Below are positions 46,501 to 58,300 of a DNA stretch of 64,000 nt, one piece after another. How positions within the stretch are numbered: position 1 is the stretch's first letter; each line of letters starts with the position of its first letter. The notes under the pieces were generated by a model that saw nothing but the letters and a program-made list of their open reading frames with translations, did not search any database and had not been told where the DNA came from. The translations under genes and the position numbers were made by a program. The DNA is from Nymphaea colorata. Lineage: Eukaryota > Streptophyta > Magnoliopsida > Nymphaeales > Nymphaeaceae. Location of the stretch: positions 15,920,106 to 15,984,105 of the forward strand of contig NC_045141.1 in NCBI RefSeq assembly GCF_008831285.2. The letters are read 5' to 3'.

Positions 46501-47503
46501 TACTCTAACTCCCTATGTATTTGTCATGTGTCCGTGTGAAATTATCAAACGAGATGCTTTGATGCTTCCACCAACTTTAATTGGAAGAAGACCGGTATCT
46601 CCAAATTTTGGAATCTTGATTAGGACTTTGAGTAGGTCAATTCAATATATATTGATATTTACAAAGTTTCAGCTCCACCTAATCTTTGTCAACACAATGA
46701 GTCAGTACGACTCACTGGTTTCACTTCCACTTGTGGTGGCAACCTTTCTTTTATATTTGAATGTCTATACGCTTGTGTCCTTTTCATTTTATTTTTCCAG
46801 TTTGATGACTGGGAATGTCTTATAAACTTCTCTATAACATTTAAGAGGATAAGTTAGCAATTTCCTTTGAAGGTCTATGGAGTGTGGCCCTCAAGGCCAC
46901 TTTGCCGTCTACCTAATTTGGTAGGACAATTTGGAAAGGAAGGGAGGGATTATTGTGCAAAGCTTGAATATGCGGGGTGCCTCAAAGCTTCTAGGAAGTG
47001 AGATGTATAAATTGGATAATAGTTGATACTGATGATCATGACTTAAAAATTCATGGAACTGATATGCTTTTGGCAACAGAATTGAAGGCTTTCAAATTTT
47101 ATTGTTCATTTACTTGGTCATTTTTATGGCTATGTAACTGACGATGCTGGGAGGCACTCTTATTTCCATATTGTACCCTATATGGGGATATATCCCAGAT
47201 CGTCAATGTTTTCATCTGCATTCTCATATTTTTGAGTCCATTGTTTGCTCTTTCTCCCTTAGTAAGCAGGATTACAATAGCTCGTGCAAAGTAGGCATGG
47301 ACATAGCTTTTGCATGTTAAGACTGTGGCCTTGTAGCATAGAGCAAGCTGCCTGCTAAATGATTCTGAATCACCTTTGTTCTCCTTTTGCAGAAGGATTT
47401 CCTTGAAAAATATGAAGGATTTGTCGCATTGGTTGCCAAGGTTTATCCAAACGAGTCCATGCCTTCCGTTGCAGAGATGAAAGAGTTGCTTGCGTCAATG
47501 TAG
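25217..47503 (+). CDS. SEC3: Exocyst complex component SEC3
   Basis: Twenty-five coding exons give 875 residues: 25217-25400, 27168-27244, 27582-27662, 27809-27876, 28134-28236, 28780-28925, 31521-31638, 32671-32775, 33626-33727, 33874-34011, 36682-36810, 36910-36990, 37076-37150, 38882-39055, 39149-39254, 39357-39421, 40424-40594, 40741-40820, 42656-42737, 44173-44270, 44381-44489, 44643-44711, 46211-46276, 46359-46448, 47393-47503. All junctions are GT-AG, all phases agree, and the joined frame is open. Residues about 1-140 form the Sec3 N-terminal PIP2-binding (PH-like) region ([32 protein letters not shown]). About 195 to the end is the helical Sec3 C-terminal region, with [59 protein letters not shown] and [18 protein letters not shown]3 marks exocytosis sites for the octameric exocyst that tethers secretory vesicles to the plasma membrane. 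The acidic linker near 540-560 is shorter than I recall for Arabidopsis SEC3A. Introns reach 2.7 kb and host MITEs. Confidence 0.96.
26040..26085. repeat. (CA)n(GA)n microsatellite in SEC3 intron 1
   Basis: A CA run grades into GA repeats within the 1.8-kb first intron of SEC3. Confidence 0.8.
29657..29865. mobile_element. MITE with duplicated right end in SEC3 intron 6
   Basis: The left end GGGGCCTTTGGCAACAGGAA is matched by the complement of the right end (GGGGCATTTAGCAGTAGGAA). The inverted similarity continues through GTTCCATGAATCTGTC. The right half contains a unit of about 46 bp repeated in tandem (about 29766-29811 and 29812-29857), each with GACAGATTCATGGAACACTG. A central palindrome (GACAG...CTGTC) lies at 29753-29777. 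Non-coding; no clean target duplication found. Confidence 0.65.
32623..32678 (+). repeat. Duplicated splice-acceptor context before SEC3 exon 8
   Basis: CATGCAGGTGCTACA occurs at 32623-32637 and again at 32664-32678. The second copy contains the acceptor of exon 8 (exon starts at 32671). Using the first copy would add 41 nt, shift the frame and reach a TAG within seven codons, so only the second gives a functional protein. Confidence 0.7.
38031..38105. repeat. 39-bp-period tandem duplication in SEC3 intron 13
   Basis: Two identical 36-bp units (38031-38066 and 38070-38105), each starting TTGATAAAAAATAAAAG, are separated by 3 bp. Confidence 0.9.
39554..39988. mobile_element. MITE-like element with internal microsatellite in SEC3 intron 16
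   Basis: The left end GTCACATGGGTG and the complement of the right end (GTCACACGGATG) are inverted repeats. Both subterminal parts are rich in GGTGC/GCACC motifs. The middle carries a long (CA)n(TA)n run (39638-39699) and an AG-rich stretch. No target duplication was identified, so this is a tentative call. Confidence 0.4.
39638..39699. repeat. Compound (CA)n(TA)n microsatellite in SEC3 intron 16
   Basis: About 25 bp of CA repeats pass directly into about 37 bp of TA repeats. Confidence 0.9.
43517..43568. repeat. (CT)n(GT)n microsatellite in SEC3 intron 19
   Basis: About 36 bp of CT repeats are followed by a short GT run. Confidence 0.9.
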
Positions 47504-48714
47504 AGGTTGTTCAACCATGCACTGTCGCACAGCCTCCGGATTGTGCTTTTTCCTACAAAAATAGTTCTTTCTAGGCATGCAGTTCACTTTCCGGATTCTC
47601 CTTCCAATTGGCCGTTTCAGATTTTTGGAAGGTGAATGTCCCCTTTCTCGTATTTATTTTTTTTACACTAGGAAGCCATAGATGTCAGGGGTTTGCTTTC
47701 TGTTTGCTGTAACAGACCCATATTAATTGATTTCTGATCTGCCCTGGCCTGTGTCACCCTTATTACCAGTGTAAATAGATAGTCTCTCATGTTCCTATGA
47801 TAGATTCCTCTGCTGACAAAGTAGGTTGGTGGGAACGGCTCAATTGACGTCCATGACATTTCCTTCAAGTGCTAGTGCTAGTAGAAAATTGCATAAAAAG
47901 TATCAATCTGCTGCCTTTTTAGGTGCTTCAACTTCCATGTGACGGAGGCTGGGAAATGGATTACTTGAAAAAGGTCCTTGGAACTAAACCTTTGCACCGT
48001 TGACAAGATCACTCGAGTTAGCCGCGAGGAGTTTGGGCAGTGGGGAACATTGTTCTACACGGTGAGGCCCTCCGCTTAGCGTCTAGATTATGCCCATGCT
48101 TGGTATAAATTTTCCAATTTGAAAGGGCTGATTAAAAATCCCAAAAGGAAAACCAGAGTTTAAAAAATCATAAAAAGCATAGAAGATAAGATCTAGTGAC
48201 AGATAAGCTCTAATTTAGGAAGAGAGGCAGAGATCCACATGTCGAAATAACTGGAGGCCCGTTCGATGTTATTCCATAATTTAATTTGTAGAAACTTGTT
48301 TCACATTGAGACCTGATGCGCACAAGAATTTAAGAACTCTTTTTTGTTTAAATAAGGAGCAACTCTCCAAGAAGTGAACCATTCAAGAGGCCTGCTTCTT
48401 AGCGAGTTCGTGCGGCAGCAACAAATAAGTTCGCTGCCTCCTTCCCCTTAAAACACATTCAGGGCAAAGGAGTTGGCATGTTCCATTGTAGGCTAAAATA
48501 AATGAAATTTACTGGTTCAAGCACCCTTAAATGTATCAATAAGAGCTCCCTCCACCCTACTAGGGCTTTGGACGTTTAGACCTTAAGGTGAAGGATGTCA
48601 AAAGTCCAATACTCAGGATGCGTCTCTTAGCCAATGTCCGTCTAATCTCAGTGTTACTATTGAAAGCCCTTAAATGTCAATTCTTTTTGTTTCTAAGTTG
48701 CCGAGGACGGTGTT

Positions 48715-48715
<1 letters not shown>

Positions 48716-48762
<47 letters not shown>
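48716..48762. repeat. Compound (CT)n(TA)n microsatellite
   Basis: A CT run continues directly into a TA run downstream of SEC3. Confidence 0.9.
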
Positions 48763-49621
48763 TTATAAAGGACACCCATTTTCCCAGCCCATCGTGTCTA
48801 AGTGCAATAACTGAATAATAGTACTTGGGTGAAAACTTGTTGGGTAGTAAAATGAAGTACGGCGAGAGGATGATTGGTTTAACCAAGGAAAAGCCTGCAC
48901 TAGTCAATACTAAAAAAGGCCAGAGGATGTCTTATGGGCAATTGCATAAGCGAGAGGACCCAGTGTCAAGCCTGCCTTTGTGGATGTCATTGAATAACTC
49001 AAGGGCTGAAAATTTTGGGATCTGACCTAAGAAAATTATGAGCTTGGTATGACATGTACATTTATTTGGACAAATCTAACTTATTTATTTGGACAAATCT
49101 AACTTGCTTGACCGACCTGTTCATTTTATTTGTGGTTTTACTCCGAGCATATGCTTTACATCTCGCTTAGATTACGTACGAAGGGTATCAGATCTTTTCC
49201 TTAAGCATAATCCGGGTTCAGTATTCAAACCTGGCTAACTGCTACCTGGTCCAGCTTTAGAAGATCCAAACCAGTTGTTTTAACCACACTCATCCCCAAC
49301 GTACAAAATTTAAAAGCCAGGCAATACTCTGCACCCAACATCAATGCCTTCATATGGGCGGGCCCGGATGTGTCCTTGACCTGGGAATCACATCAGAGAG
49401 CAGTTTATAATGGCAGCTGTTCAGCCTTTCCATTTCATTAGCTCTCTCTTTGTCTTTCTTTTTTCTTTTTTTTCTTAATATTAGATATAAAAATCATAAT
49501 GAAGGAAAAAAAGGCAGTCATATGTTTCTTATATTTACAAACGAAAAAGACAGTCATTTATCATCATACATATGTTAATTGGTAACTGAATCATCATTCA
49601 GGGCACTGGAGGGGGCTAAAT

Positions 49622-49687
<66 letters not shown>
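49622..49687. repeat. Compound (CA)n(TA)n microsatellite
   Basis: About 22 bp of CA repeats pass into about 43 bp of TA repeats in the SEC3-LACS spacer. Confidence 0.9.
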
Positions 49688-49690
<3 letters not shown>

Positions 49691-51594
49691 AAGGTAAAGA
49701 TCCTGGATCGATCAGTTCAGATTCAATCTGAAGCCACTGAAAACAGAAGCAGGGCAAAACAAGCCCACCCTAGAAGGACAAAATGGAAAAACTGTAAAAA
49801 CCATTTCCAAAATGACAAAACTACCCCTGAAAAAGAAAAAAATACCATAAGCAACAATGCAAACTCGTCCCTTGGTGCCGAAGTAGATCCTTGCACTATT
49901 CTCAGTGTGTTCTTGTAAGGCGTGATGATGGAGGCGCACACCTGGCTTTTCCTCTCAAGGAACATACTGATCTAACAGTCCTCTCCTTGATGGCTGGCAA
50001 CCTCATTTTGAAAAGAAATCTATATGGCTAGCTGCATTTCACATACATTATCTGCCTTTATAAATCAACGTCAATATCACCCAAATCCTGGAAGACCAAG
50101 TGAAGATATCATTCAATGGTATTTGAAAACCCCTTAAGATGGCAGCATATGCTTGGTCACTGTAGTTAGAGTAGGATCAGACAGTGCATTGAAAGCTCTG
50201 AGCTAAAAAAAGCGGCACTTGATCCACATTCATTCGTATGGTTGGGAAGTAGGTAAGCCATAAATCTCTGTCACCCAATTATTTTTTGGTCAAAAGAATT
50301 GCCACCCAACAAGTGTCACTAGAAATGATGTCTCTGCTCTTAACTGATATAAATTTGCATGTATAGTCCAACCAACCTCCAAGGATTTCAAGGGTGATTG
50401 TTCAATGCTGGTCAGGTTTGTTCATCAACCTGCAGGCAATTGCCAAGAAAAGAACAGGCCTTTAATGTCAGGACAAGGATTGGCCTGTTTTTCTCTGCAT
50501 TTTGCTACTGACGATTAAGAGCCCCTTTCTTTTTCTGAAGAGGCCGGAAGTCCCCCTCTTCCTGCTGCTTTCAACTGGATGATATATCCCCACCTTTTGC
50601 TGCTAAGGAAAGTAGCACCTATGAAAATCACTTGCAGTGGGAATGTGCCATCTATCTGATCTTACCACCTATGCTAGGCCCCTTGAACAAGGGCTTCTTC
50701 TTTAGTAGTTGATCTTAAAACTGGGAAAATATGAAACCATCTTTTATAGAAATTTGATATGACAGTTAACAAGAGTTTTCATAGACCTGGTTAGGTGAAT
50801 TAATTTATGACTTTTAAGTTCAAGGAGGCTGAGGGTTTGATCGCATCTCTTTGTGCTAAACCGATTGTGCATATTCAGCCTTCCTTTACCGATTAAATAG
50901 TAGACAAATGAAACTTGAAAATAACTTTTTTTTTTTTTCTTTCATCCGGAAACTTGAAAGAGTTGAAGACTTCAAAGTCAAGCTCTCATATTACCATTTT
51001 ATCGTTGGAGCTCTTTTAATTGTTATGCAAGTACACTACGTGACATCCACTGTTTAAACAAAAATGAGATGCCAGCAGCGTGCGATTAAGTTCTCTTATC
51101 AAATAGAGGGTGTCGTTGGTTGTTCTTGAAAGCAACATTTTCATTAAACAAGCTGTAGAAATCGCAGCCAGATCGCAATTTAGAAAACCTATAATTAATT
51201 TGAAAAGTAGCTAAAAGTTGCAAAATAAAAAACTTTCATACTCACCCGGGGACAGGTAAGAGAATTCTAATGTTGCTAAGCGGTTGGATTTGGATCAGCT
51301 AAACACATATATAATAAACAAATTCCTTAGAACAAAAAAAAAAAAAAAACCACGAAATTAAATTAAAAGCCAATCCTTCACTTACGGCATACATTTTTTT
51401 TTTGTAGCGTTAAACAAATTATAGGATAGCTGTTTACGAAACAAGAGTTTTTGCATCAGGATCGATGGGATTCCGTGTTGTGCCAAAATCTTTGAGAAAA
51501 GGGATCATAAGGCCGATGCTTTTGAATCAATACCAGGTTATTATACGATAACAATTATTCTTTTGATGCAAACACGAGGCTGTAACGACTAATA

Positions 51595-51945
51595 CTTACA
51601 TAATATTATTTCTTATCATCCCATGCCCATAGACACCAATATTAATAACAGTCGTCACGATGTTTTGAAGCTGTACACGAATATCTGAGGATGCCCATAT
51701 ACACGAATACTAATAACACTCATGACGATGTTTTGAAGCTATGCATGAATATCTAAGGATGGCCATACACACCGTTAATACTAATAACATTTGTCATGAT
51801 AGTTTGAAGCTATACATGAATATCATATGATGGCGATAATTGAAGCTACACATGAATATATGATGATGTTGATGCCCATATACACCAATGTTAATAGCAT
51901 TTCATTATACTTTTGAAGCTACACATGATTATCTTATTGTGTCAT
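51595..51945. repeat. Diverged tandem array upstream of LACS, unit about 75 bp
   Basis: The sequence GATGCCCATATACACCAATAC...TTTTGAAGCTATACATGAATATC recurs four to five times with drift in sequence and spacing. Anchors are TTGAAGCT near 51667, 51735, 51807, 51841 and 51915, and CCCATA/GCCATA before each ACAC. Copies 2 to 4 are shortened to differing extents. Non-coding. Confidence 0.75.
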
Positions 51946-52322
51946 TTCAATTTCATATATCTTAAGTTGAAGGTGCTACCATCGCTAATACACGAGGCCA
52001 AGTAAGTCCAAGGCCTTGGAACTTCACCGGGAAATGGTAAGATAATCACCTCCACCCGGACGGATTTTTAACCGTTCTGTGTACAAAGAGGATAAAGGCC
52101 AAAACAAAGAATGCGAGTCTGTTCCGGTAATTTGGCACTTTCTTTTTCTTTCTGTTTTCTCTTTAATGCGCCTCCACCGGTGAGGAGGGAGGGAGGCTCA
52201 TGCACCATAAATGGCCTTGCACCAGCTCCACCCCTTCACCAATTTATTGCAGAAGCACTACCACCACCTCTACCTCCACCCCCGTTTCTGTTCCTCTCTC
52301 TCTCTCCGTTCTGAGATAGGCA

Positions 52323-55300
52323 ATGGCGTCGTACCTCCTCAAGGTGGAAGAAGGAAGGCCGGCAGCGGACGGCCGGCCGTCCGTCGGCCCCACCTACAGG
52401 AACATCTACTCCAAGGACGGGCTGCTCGAGCCTCCCGAGGGAGTCGACTGCCCCTGGGACTATTTCAGGTGCACATCGATCCGACCATTGCTTTTCTTCC
52501 GCCTCCATTTCAAGTTTCACCCATCCCTTACTCTCTTTCTCCTTCTCTTTTCTGCCGAATGGTGTTCATGTGCGCTGAATTGAGTTGACATCATGATCTG
52601 GTTCTCTGGCGCTTAATAGGTTTCTCTCCTAGAGCGTGAAAGTTGTCATCTTTTTTGGTTCGACTTTTTTCTTTTTCATTAACGTCGATTACAGAGCTCG
52701 ACAAACAAATGTGCGCGAAGCAAGGCCTGCGGCAACAACGAAGAAGGGACGCAAGCACTTACTCTGTCCTTAGTCTATGTAGCCAGACGGCTGCTAATGA
52801 CGGAAGGCGGAACTCGTAACAAACGGCTGTATTTCCTATATGAAAAGGAAAGCTGTCGTGTACTCGACCTGAGTACTGTTTCTATCCGTCCCGAACAGTT
52901 TTGGCAATGCTCGATCCGGAGAATATAGCGCGTGTTTGAGGGACGTGGACGGGTGTCCCTGGCGCCCATGTCATCAAGTTATGAGAAACATGGAATTTTG
53001 GTTTAATCCAACACTTATAAGTGCCTTATGATACATAAAAGTGAATAATCTTGTTTAGATTATTTCCTTATTATTTCTTAATTAATGTACTTAAGTGGGT
53101 GTGGGTGACTAAATAAAATACATATAAATTTAATTAAAATATAAAATTTTGAAAATATTGAGATCAGTCGCCAGGTCTAATCTGTGTGCCGTCCATTCGG
53201 TTCGACAGAATTGCCCAAGAAAACCAGGTGGAGTTTACTGCTACAAACTTAACTTTACCAAAAAAATCATATTACCTACCACCTTTCATAAATTTTGTTC
53301 TACTGCCATGGCTCACGGCCGGGTGAGAGTGGAGCACTCTTTTCTTTGCTTAAAGAATAGAAAACCATGCCTCACATAGAGTTATGAGAAGGTTGTCTTC
53401 CGACTATTTGGGGTTTCCAATTATTTGAAATTGTTTGCTCTCTTCGAAACATCTCCCATCCCATCTCAAACAATCAAGAGAAGAAACTATTTAAAGTCAT
53501 TTTTCAGAATTAAAGTTGTTTTCCATAATTCCAGCCATAAATCATTAAAAAAACTATATGGTTAGAAAACTTGGCGTCTAATATCTAAATCGATTTTATG
53601 AACCAAAAAATCTAATAACCCATGGCCATTTACAATAAACTTATTTTGAAATCCGAATTACACGCTTTACAAGGATCGTAACTCGTAACCGTGGCCTCTC
53701 GTTTTGCCTTTAAAGCATCATAATCTAGAGGTATTTATTTTTCACCATGTGAGTGTTTTCCCCTTACACTAAATTTTTAATCTTGCAGTCAGTCGGCAAA
53801 AAGAAGTCCCGAGAATCGAATGCTTGGTCATCGCCAAATACTGAATGGGAAGGCATGGTTTTTTTTTTTTTTTTGGGGGACATGGTCTTTCTTGTATTCC
53901 CTTTCACGTGCTTCTTCACTTCGACAACTTCCTTTGTGCTATTATAGGCTGGTGCGTACGCATGGAGAACGTATGGAGAGGTGTATGACCAATCTATTCG
54001 ACTTGGTTCTGCCATCAGAAGATGCAACGTTGGACCAGTGAGTGTTATACTGAAGCATATAAATTTCTTCTCTGTACTTCCTTGAATTCCAAATCATAAA
54101 ACTCGATCTGTTTGCGTTTTTGGCAATGGCTGATGTATATATATATATATATATATATAACCAAAAGTTCTCATTCTTTAGTCCAGGATGCCTTGTTTTC
54201 TCATGAAGTGGGACTAGAGATGTTAATGCAATTTCTGAGCATTTAGTTAGTAATAGTGAACGTTTAGTTGTTTCTGTTTGTAAATCATACTGCTTTGTTT
54301 ACAGCTTGCTTAAAACCAGCTGATTGAATCAGTTTCCGCTTTTTTGTTTTTTGTCCAGGGAGCTTCTTGTGGCATTTATGGTATCAACTGCCCGGAATGG
54401 ATTATAACGATGGAGGTAAGCTCTCGTCTATTCTAACGTGGTATTCCAAGTCAGCTGGGACTCGTAATTGGTAAACGGGGGTTCTTTTTCAAACTCATCC
54501 CTGACTTATAAGCAAGTGACAAATTCATTCCAGCCTACGCGTGGTTGATCAATCCATTCCTAGCAAATGCATATGTACTTTTAACACAAACCCAAGCTTC
54601 TGTTTTCTTAACCATGTTCAGCAATAACTGTAAAAAGATCGCTGGATTACAAGAAAGAAATTTTTCGTTTAACAAATTTAGCCGCTGTAATTTGAAATGG
54701 TCGGATGGATGAACCTCTAGATTGATATCAGTCGGGAATGAATAGGTCAGTGAGTGGCAAATAAGGCTTGGATAGATATGAATAAATCCTATAAAAATTT
54801 CCGAAAACTTACGATGCATACGACTGAGACATGCAGCATGAAGTTACTGAACATGTGATTTCTGATCGAACGTTGGAAAGGGGCTTATTTTCTATTCTTC
54901 TTTTTCCATATTTTTTAACTGATTTAACGTTTGCTTTTTTTGTCAGGCTTGTAACAGCCACGGGATCTACTATGTGCCTTTATATGACAGCCTTGGTGAG
55001 GGACCATGCTGCATCTTGCTTTATTTAAATCACATGGACATAACTAAAATTAAGTATATGTTTTTTGTTTTGTTTCCACGGAAAGACTAAGTATATGTTT
55101 TTTGTTTTGTTTCCACGGAAAGACTAGATGCATATTTTTGTTTTTCTTCCAGCTTTCCAAAACGTTAGGCTTTTAGCTGAGTATTAATTTCGTTGCATCA
55201 GAAAGGTCTCAAAAATGGGGATTCAGGGCTGTCAGATTCTTTAATTTTCACTGTTGCTCAATTTAGCTTAACTCGGCAAAATGCATAGTCTATCCATCGA

Positions 55301-58300
55301 GCTACATAAATTTCTGTAATTATGAGGAATTTATTAGATCAACAGATGTTACTTTGAGAGAGGGAAGTTAAGTATCTAAACTGTAGCCGAAGTACCTTTT
55401 GGTCTTGAAGCGAGCATCTTGGAGACTCTAGAGGTATCTTCAGTATGAAGCTAAAGTTGTTACTTATTCATGAACTTATTAAATAAATGCACATGGGAGG
55501 GTCAGACATTTCAAAAAAAATTTGGGTTTTTTCATTTCCGAACTAATTTTCTTCTACCAGAGTTGCATGCTTCCTGTTTTATTGATGAGGTCTTCAAAAT
55601 AACCGGCAGCAATCATCAAAGGTTGCATTTACGTAAAAGGGTGATAACAAATCATGATTCCCATTCTTGAATGTCTGAATCTTCAACTAAGGTATCTGAT
55701 CATTATTCTGGTTATGACTGGCAGGTGCTAATGCAATCGAGTTTATAATTAACCATGCTGAGGTTTCAATTGCATTTATCCAAGAAAACAAGATACAAGT
55801 TGTATGTTCACCCTATTCTTCTTTCTTATCTTGTTTGAAGGTTATGAATTGTCATTTATATAGTTCATCTTGTCTATTTTGTTCTCTCCTTGCACTGTTG
55901 TTTCAAGGTTCTATCTGTTCTAAGGGTGGGCATCGGGCCGGGCTGCCCGGGCCCAGCCCGATAGCCCGGGTCTCGGCCTGGGCTGGCCCGTTTAAAAATA
56001 AAAAACAAATTTTAATCATAAAATAATTTTTTAATATAAAATATATTTAATAATAATAAATATATATTATTAAAATAAAAAATAAAAAAATATATTTTTT
56101 AAAACTTAAACAGGCCGAACCGGGCCGGGCCGGGCCGGCCCGACGCCCACCACTGATCTGTTCAACCAAATAACATTATGTGCTTGAGACTACTAGACAT
56201 CTTATGCATGAAATCTATTACTCAATTGCTAATTTGCATTTTCCTCCTACTTGAGTGAAGATGTAGTTATGTTTGCTCTGTGGCCTCTGGATTGTGCAGC
56301 TCATCTTCTTAAAGAAAAGAGAAAGTGGTACTTAGAATTCTTGCACGGCCAACTTAAATCCATATCATAAAGATTCACATGTTCCCTTGATTAAGATAAA
56401 TGACGTTGGATATAGCAATAACTTCTTGAGTTTGGCCTGTATATATAGATTTTGGCCATTAAATTCCTTAGTTAACATCATTCTGTCAGCCATTATGTAC
56501 ACTTAAACACTTTCTGGGTATAAAGCACAACACTTTTGGTGGTGATATAATCTTCTTTAAAACAACATCATGAAGATATTTTTTTAATTCTACTGTCTAT
56601 GATAGATTAAAAAAAAAAAGCAAACATATTTGGAGCTGCAGGCTGGAACGAGTGTAGAAAGATATTGAATCTAAAAATTTTGAGCCTTCTATGTTCAAAT
56701 TACAATAATATAGACTATAGAGTATCATCTAAATGATCTTTGCATTCCTTATTGAATGACAGGCAATTAATCTGTTAATTTGTTCTTTATGCACTCACAG
56801 AATATCCTTCGTCATGTTTGCCTCTTGTGACATTGTGCATGCGTTAAAAACTGACTCTATGGGCTATTTTTCATTTCTTTGGTTGTTCTTTTTCTTTCAG
56901 TTTGCCTTGTTTTTCAAGCTTCTTTCCGCTGACCTTTTTCTGGTTTGACAACCTTCTGTGCAGATTCTTCAATGTCTTCCAAAATGTGCGGCATACCTTA
57001 AAAGTATGTATCATTGAAGTACCGTGCTTCGTGTTTTGACTGCTTGAACTTAGCTGTTGCCGTATATGAGATCTAAATCTTGGATTACCATATTCAGCTG
57101 TAGTCAGCTTTGGCAAGATTCAAAGTGAACATAAAAAGGAAGCTGAACAAGTTGGAGTCTCATGTTATTCTTGGGAGGAATTTATTTTGCTGGTAGGATC
57201 TTGAATTCTGATGCCCACCAAAAATATTTAGTATTACCATGTGAAACTATGAGTTTGACATGCCGTTAGCTACTTTTTCATGGTAGTTTGTCAATGCATA
57301 TCATTCTCATATGGTTCTCCCATGATATTTTAATATCAATTATTCATTTTTTAGTTAGTCATAACTCTGAAAACAAATCCCTCTGTAATGTAACTGGACA
57401 AGATTAGAACTCTATCATCATCATTTCATTCTAGAACTCATTAACCATCATTTCATTCTAAATAAACAGGAACCATTTGAAAGTCAAAAGCACTTGTTAG
57501 GGGATGAGTTATGGTGAAATATTTGTATGCGAGCACATGATCAATTTCCAGCTAGATGTGGATTTCCAATTTTCTTCTTTCTAATTGGATTAAGCATCAA
57601 AAGTGTTGAACATTGAAGGAAGCTGCTTGGATCTCATGGGCATTAGTTTAATCCATATAGAAGCTGAAAAATTGAAACTTGGCTCATGCTAACTTCCTAG
57701 TCAACTGTTTAGCTTTTACTGCTTTAAGAATATATTTCCTTTAGAGGGCTTTCATGTTATAGCCTTCAGTTGTCATGAAGTTTAATTGTGATAAATATGT
57801 TTTTATGGCAAATTTTCTACATCCACAAACACACTGCAAACAAGTCCCTTTTGTTTTGATAGGAAAATGAAATAACAGATTGAGCATACTATCCATACTT
57901 AGTTCAAGCACATTTTGAAATAAACAATGCTTCTTATATTAAAAAACTGGCATAATTTTCAGTAAGAGATCATCATTAAGTAAATCTTTGTCTTTTTCAT
58001 GTAAAAAAGGGACATTCTGTTAATATTTGTTGCAGGGAAATGAAGAATATGATCTTCCCCATAAGAGGAAAGATGATATCTGCACAATAATGTACACGAG
58101 TGGAACCACCGGAGACCCAAAGGGTGTCCTTTTAACCAACAGAGCAATGTTAGCTGAGGTCCATTGTATGGACACTATGCTTCAAAAGACTGATGAAGGG
58201 GTAAGCATTAAACCATGGTTTATACATTTGGATGCATCTCCTTTTCAACTGGCTTCACCCAAAATGCATCTGTGATGGTGATGACCCAAAAAAAAAAGAT

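Larger units (their letters stand above)
47504..52322. other. Intergenic region between SEC3 and LACS
   Basis: The SEC3 3' UTR occupies the first few hundred bp. The rest shows no supportable gene. It holds a (CT)n(TA)n run (48716-48762), a (CA)n(TA)n run (49622-49687) and a diverged tandem array (51595-51945). The last 70 bp before the LACS ATG are CT- and CCACC-rich, as in a 5' leader. Confidence 0.5.
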
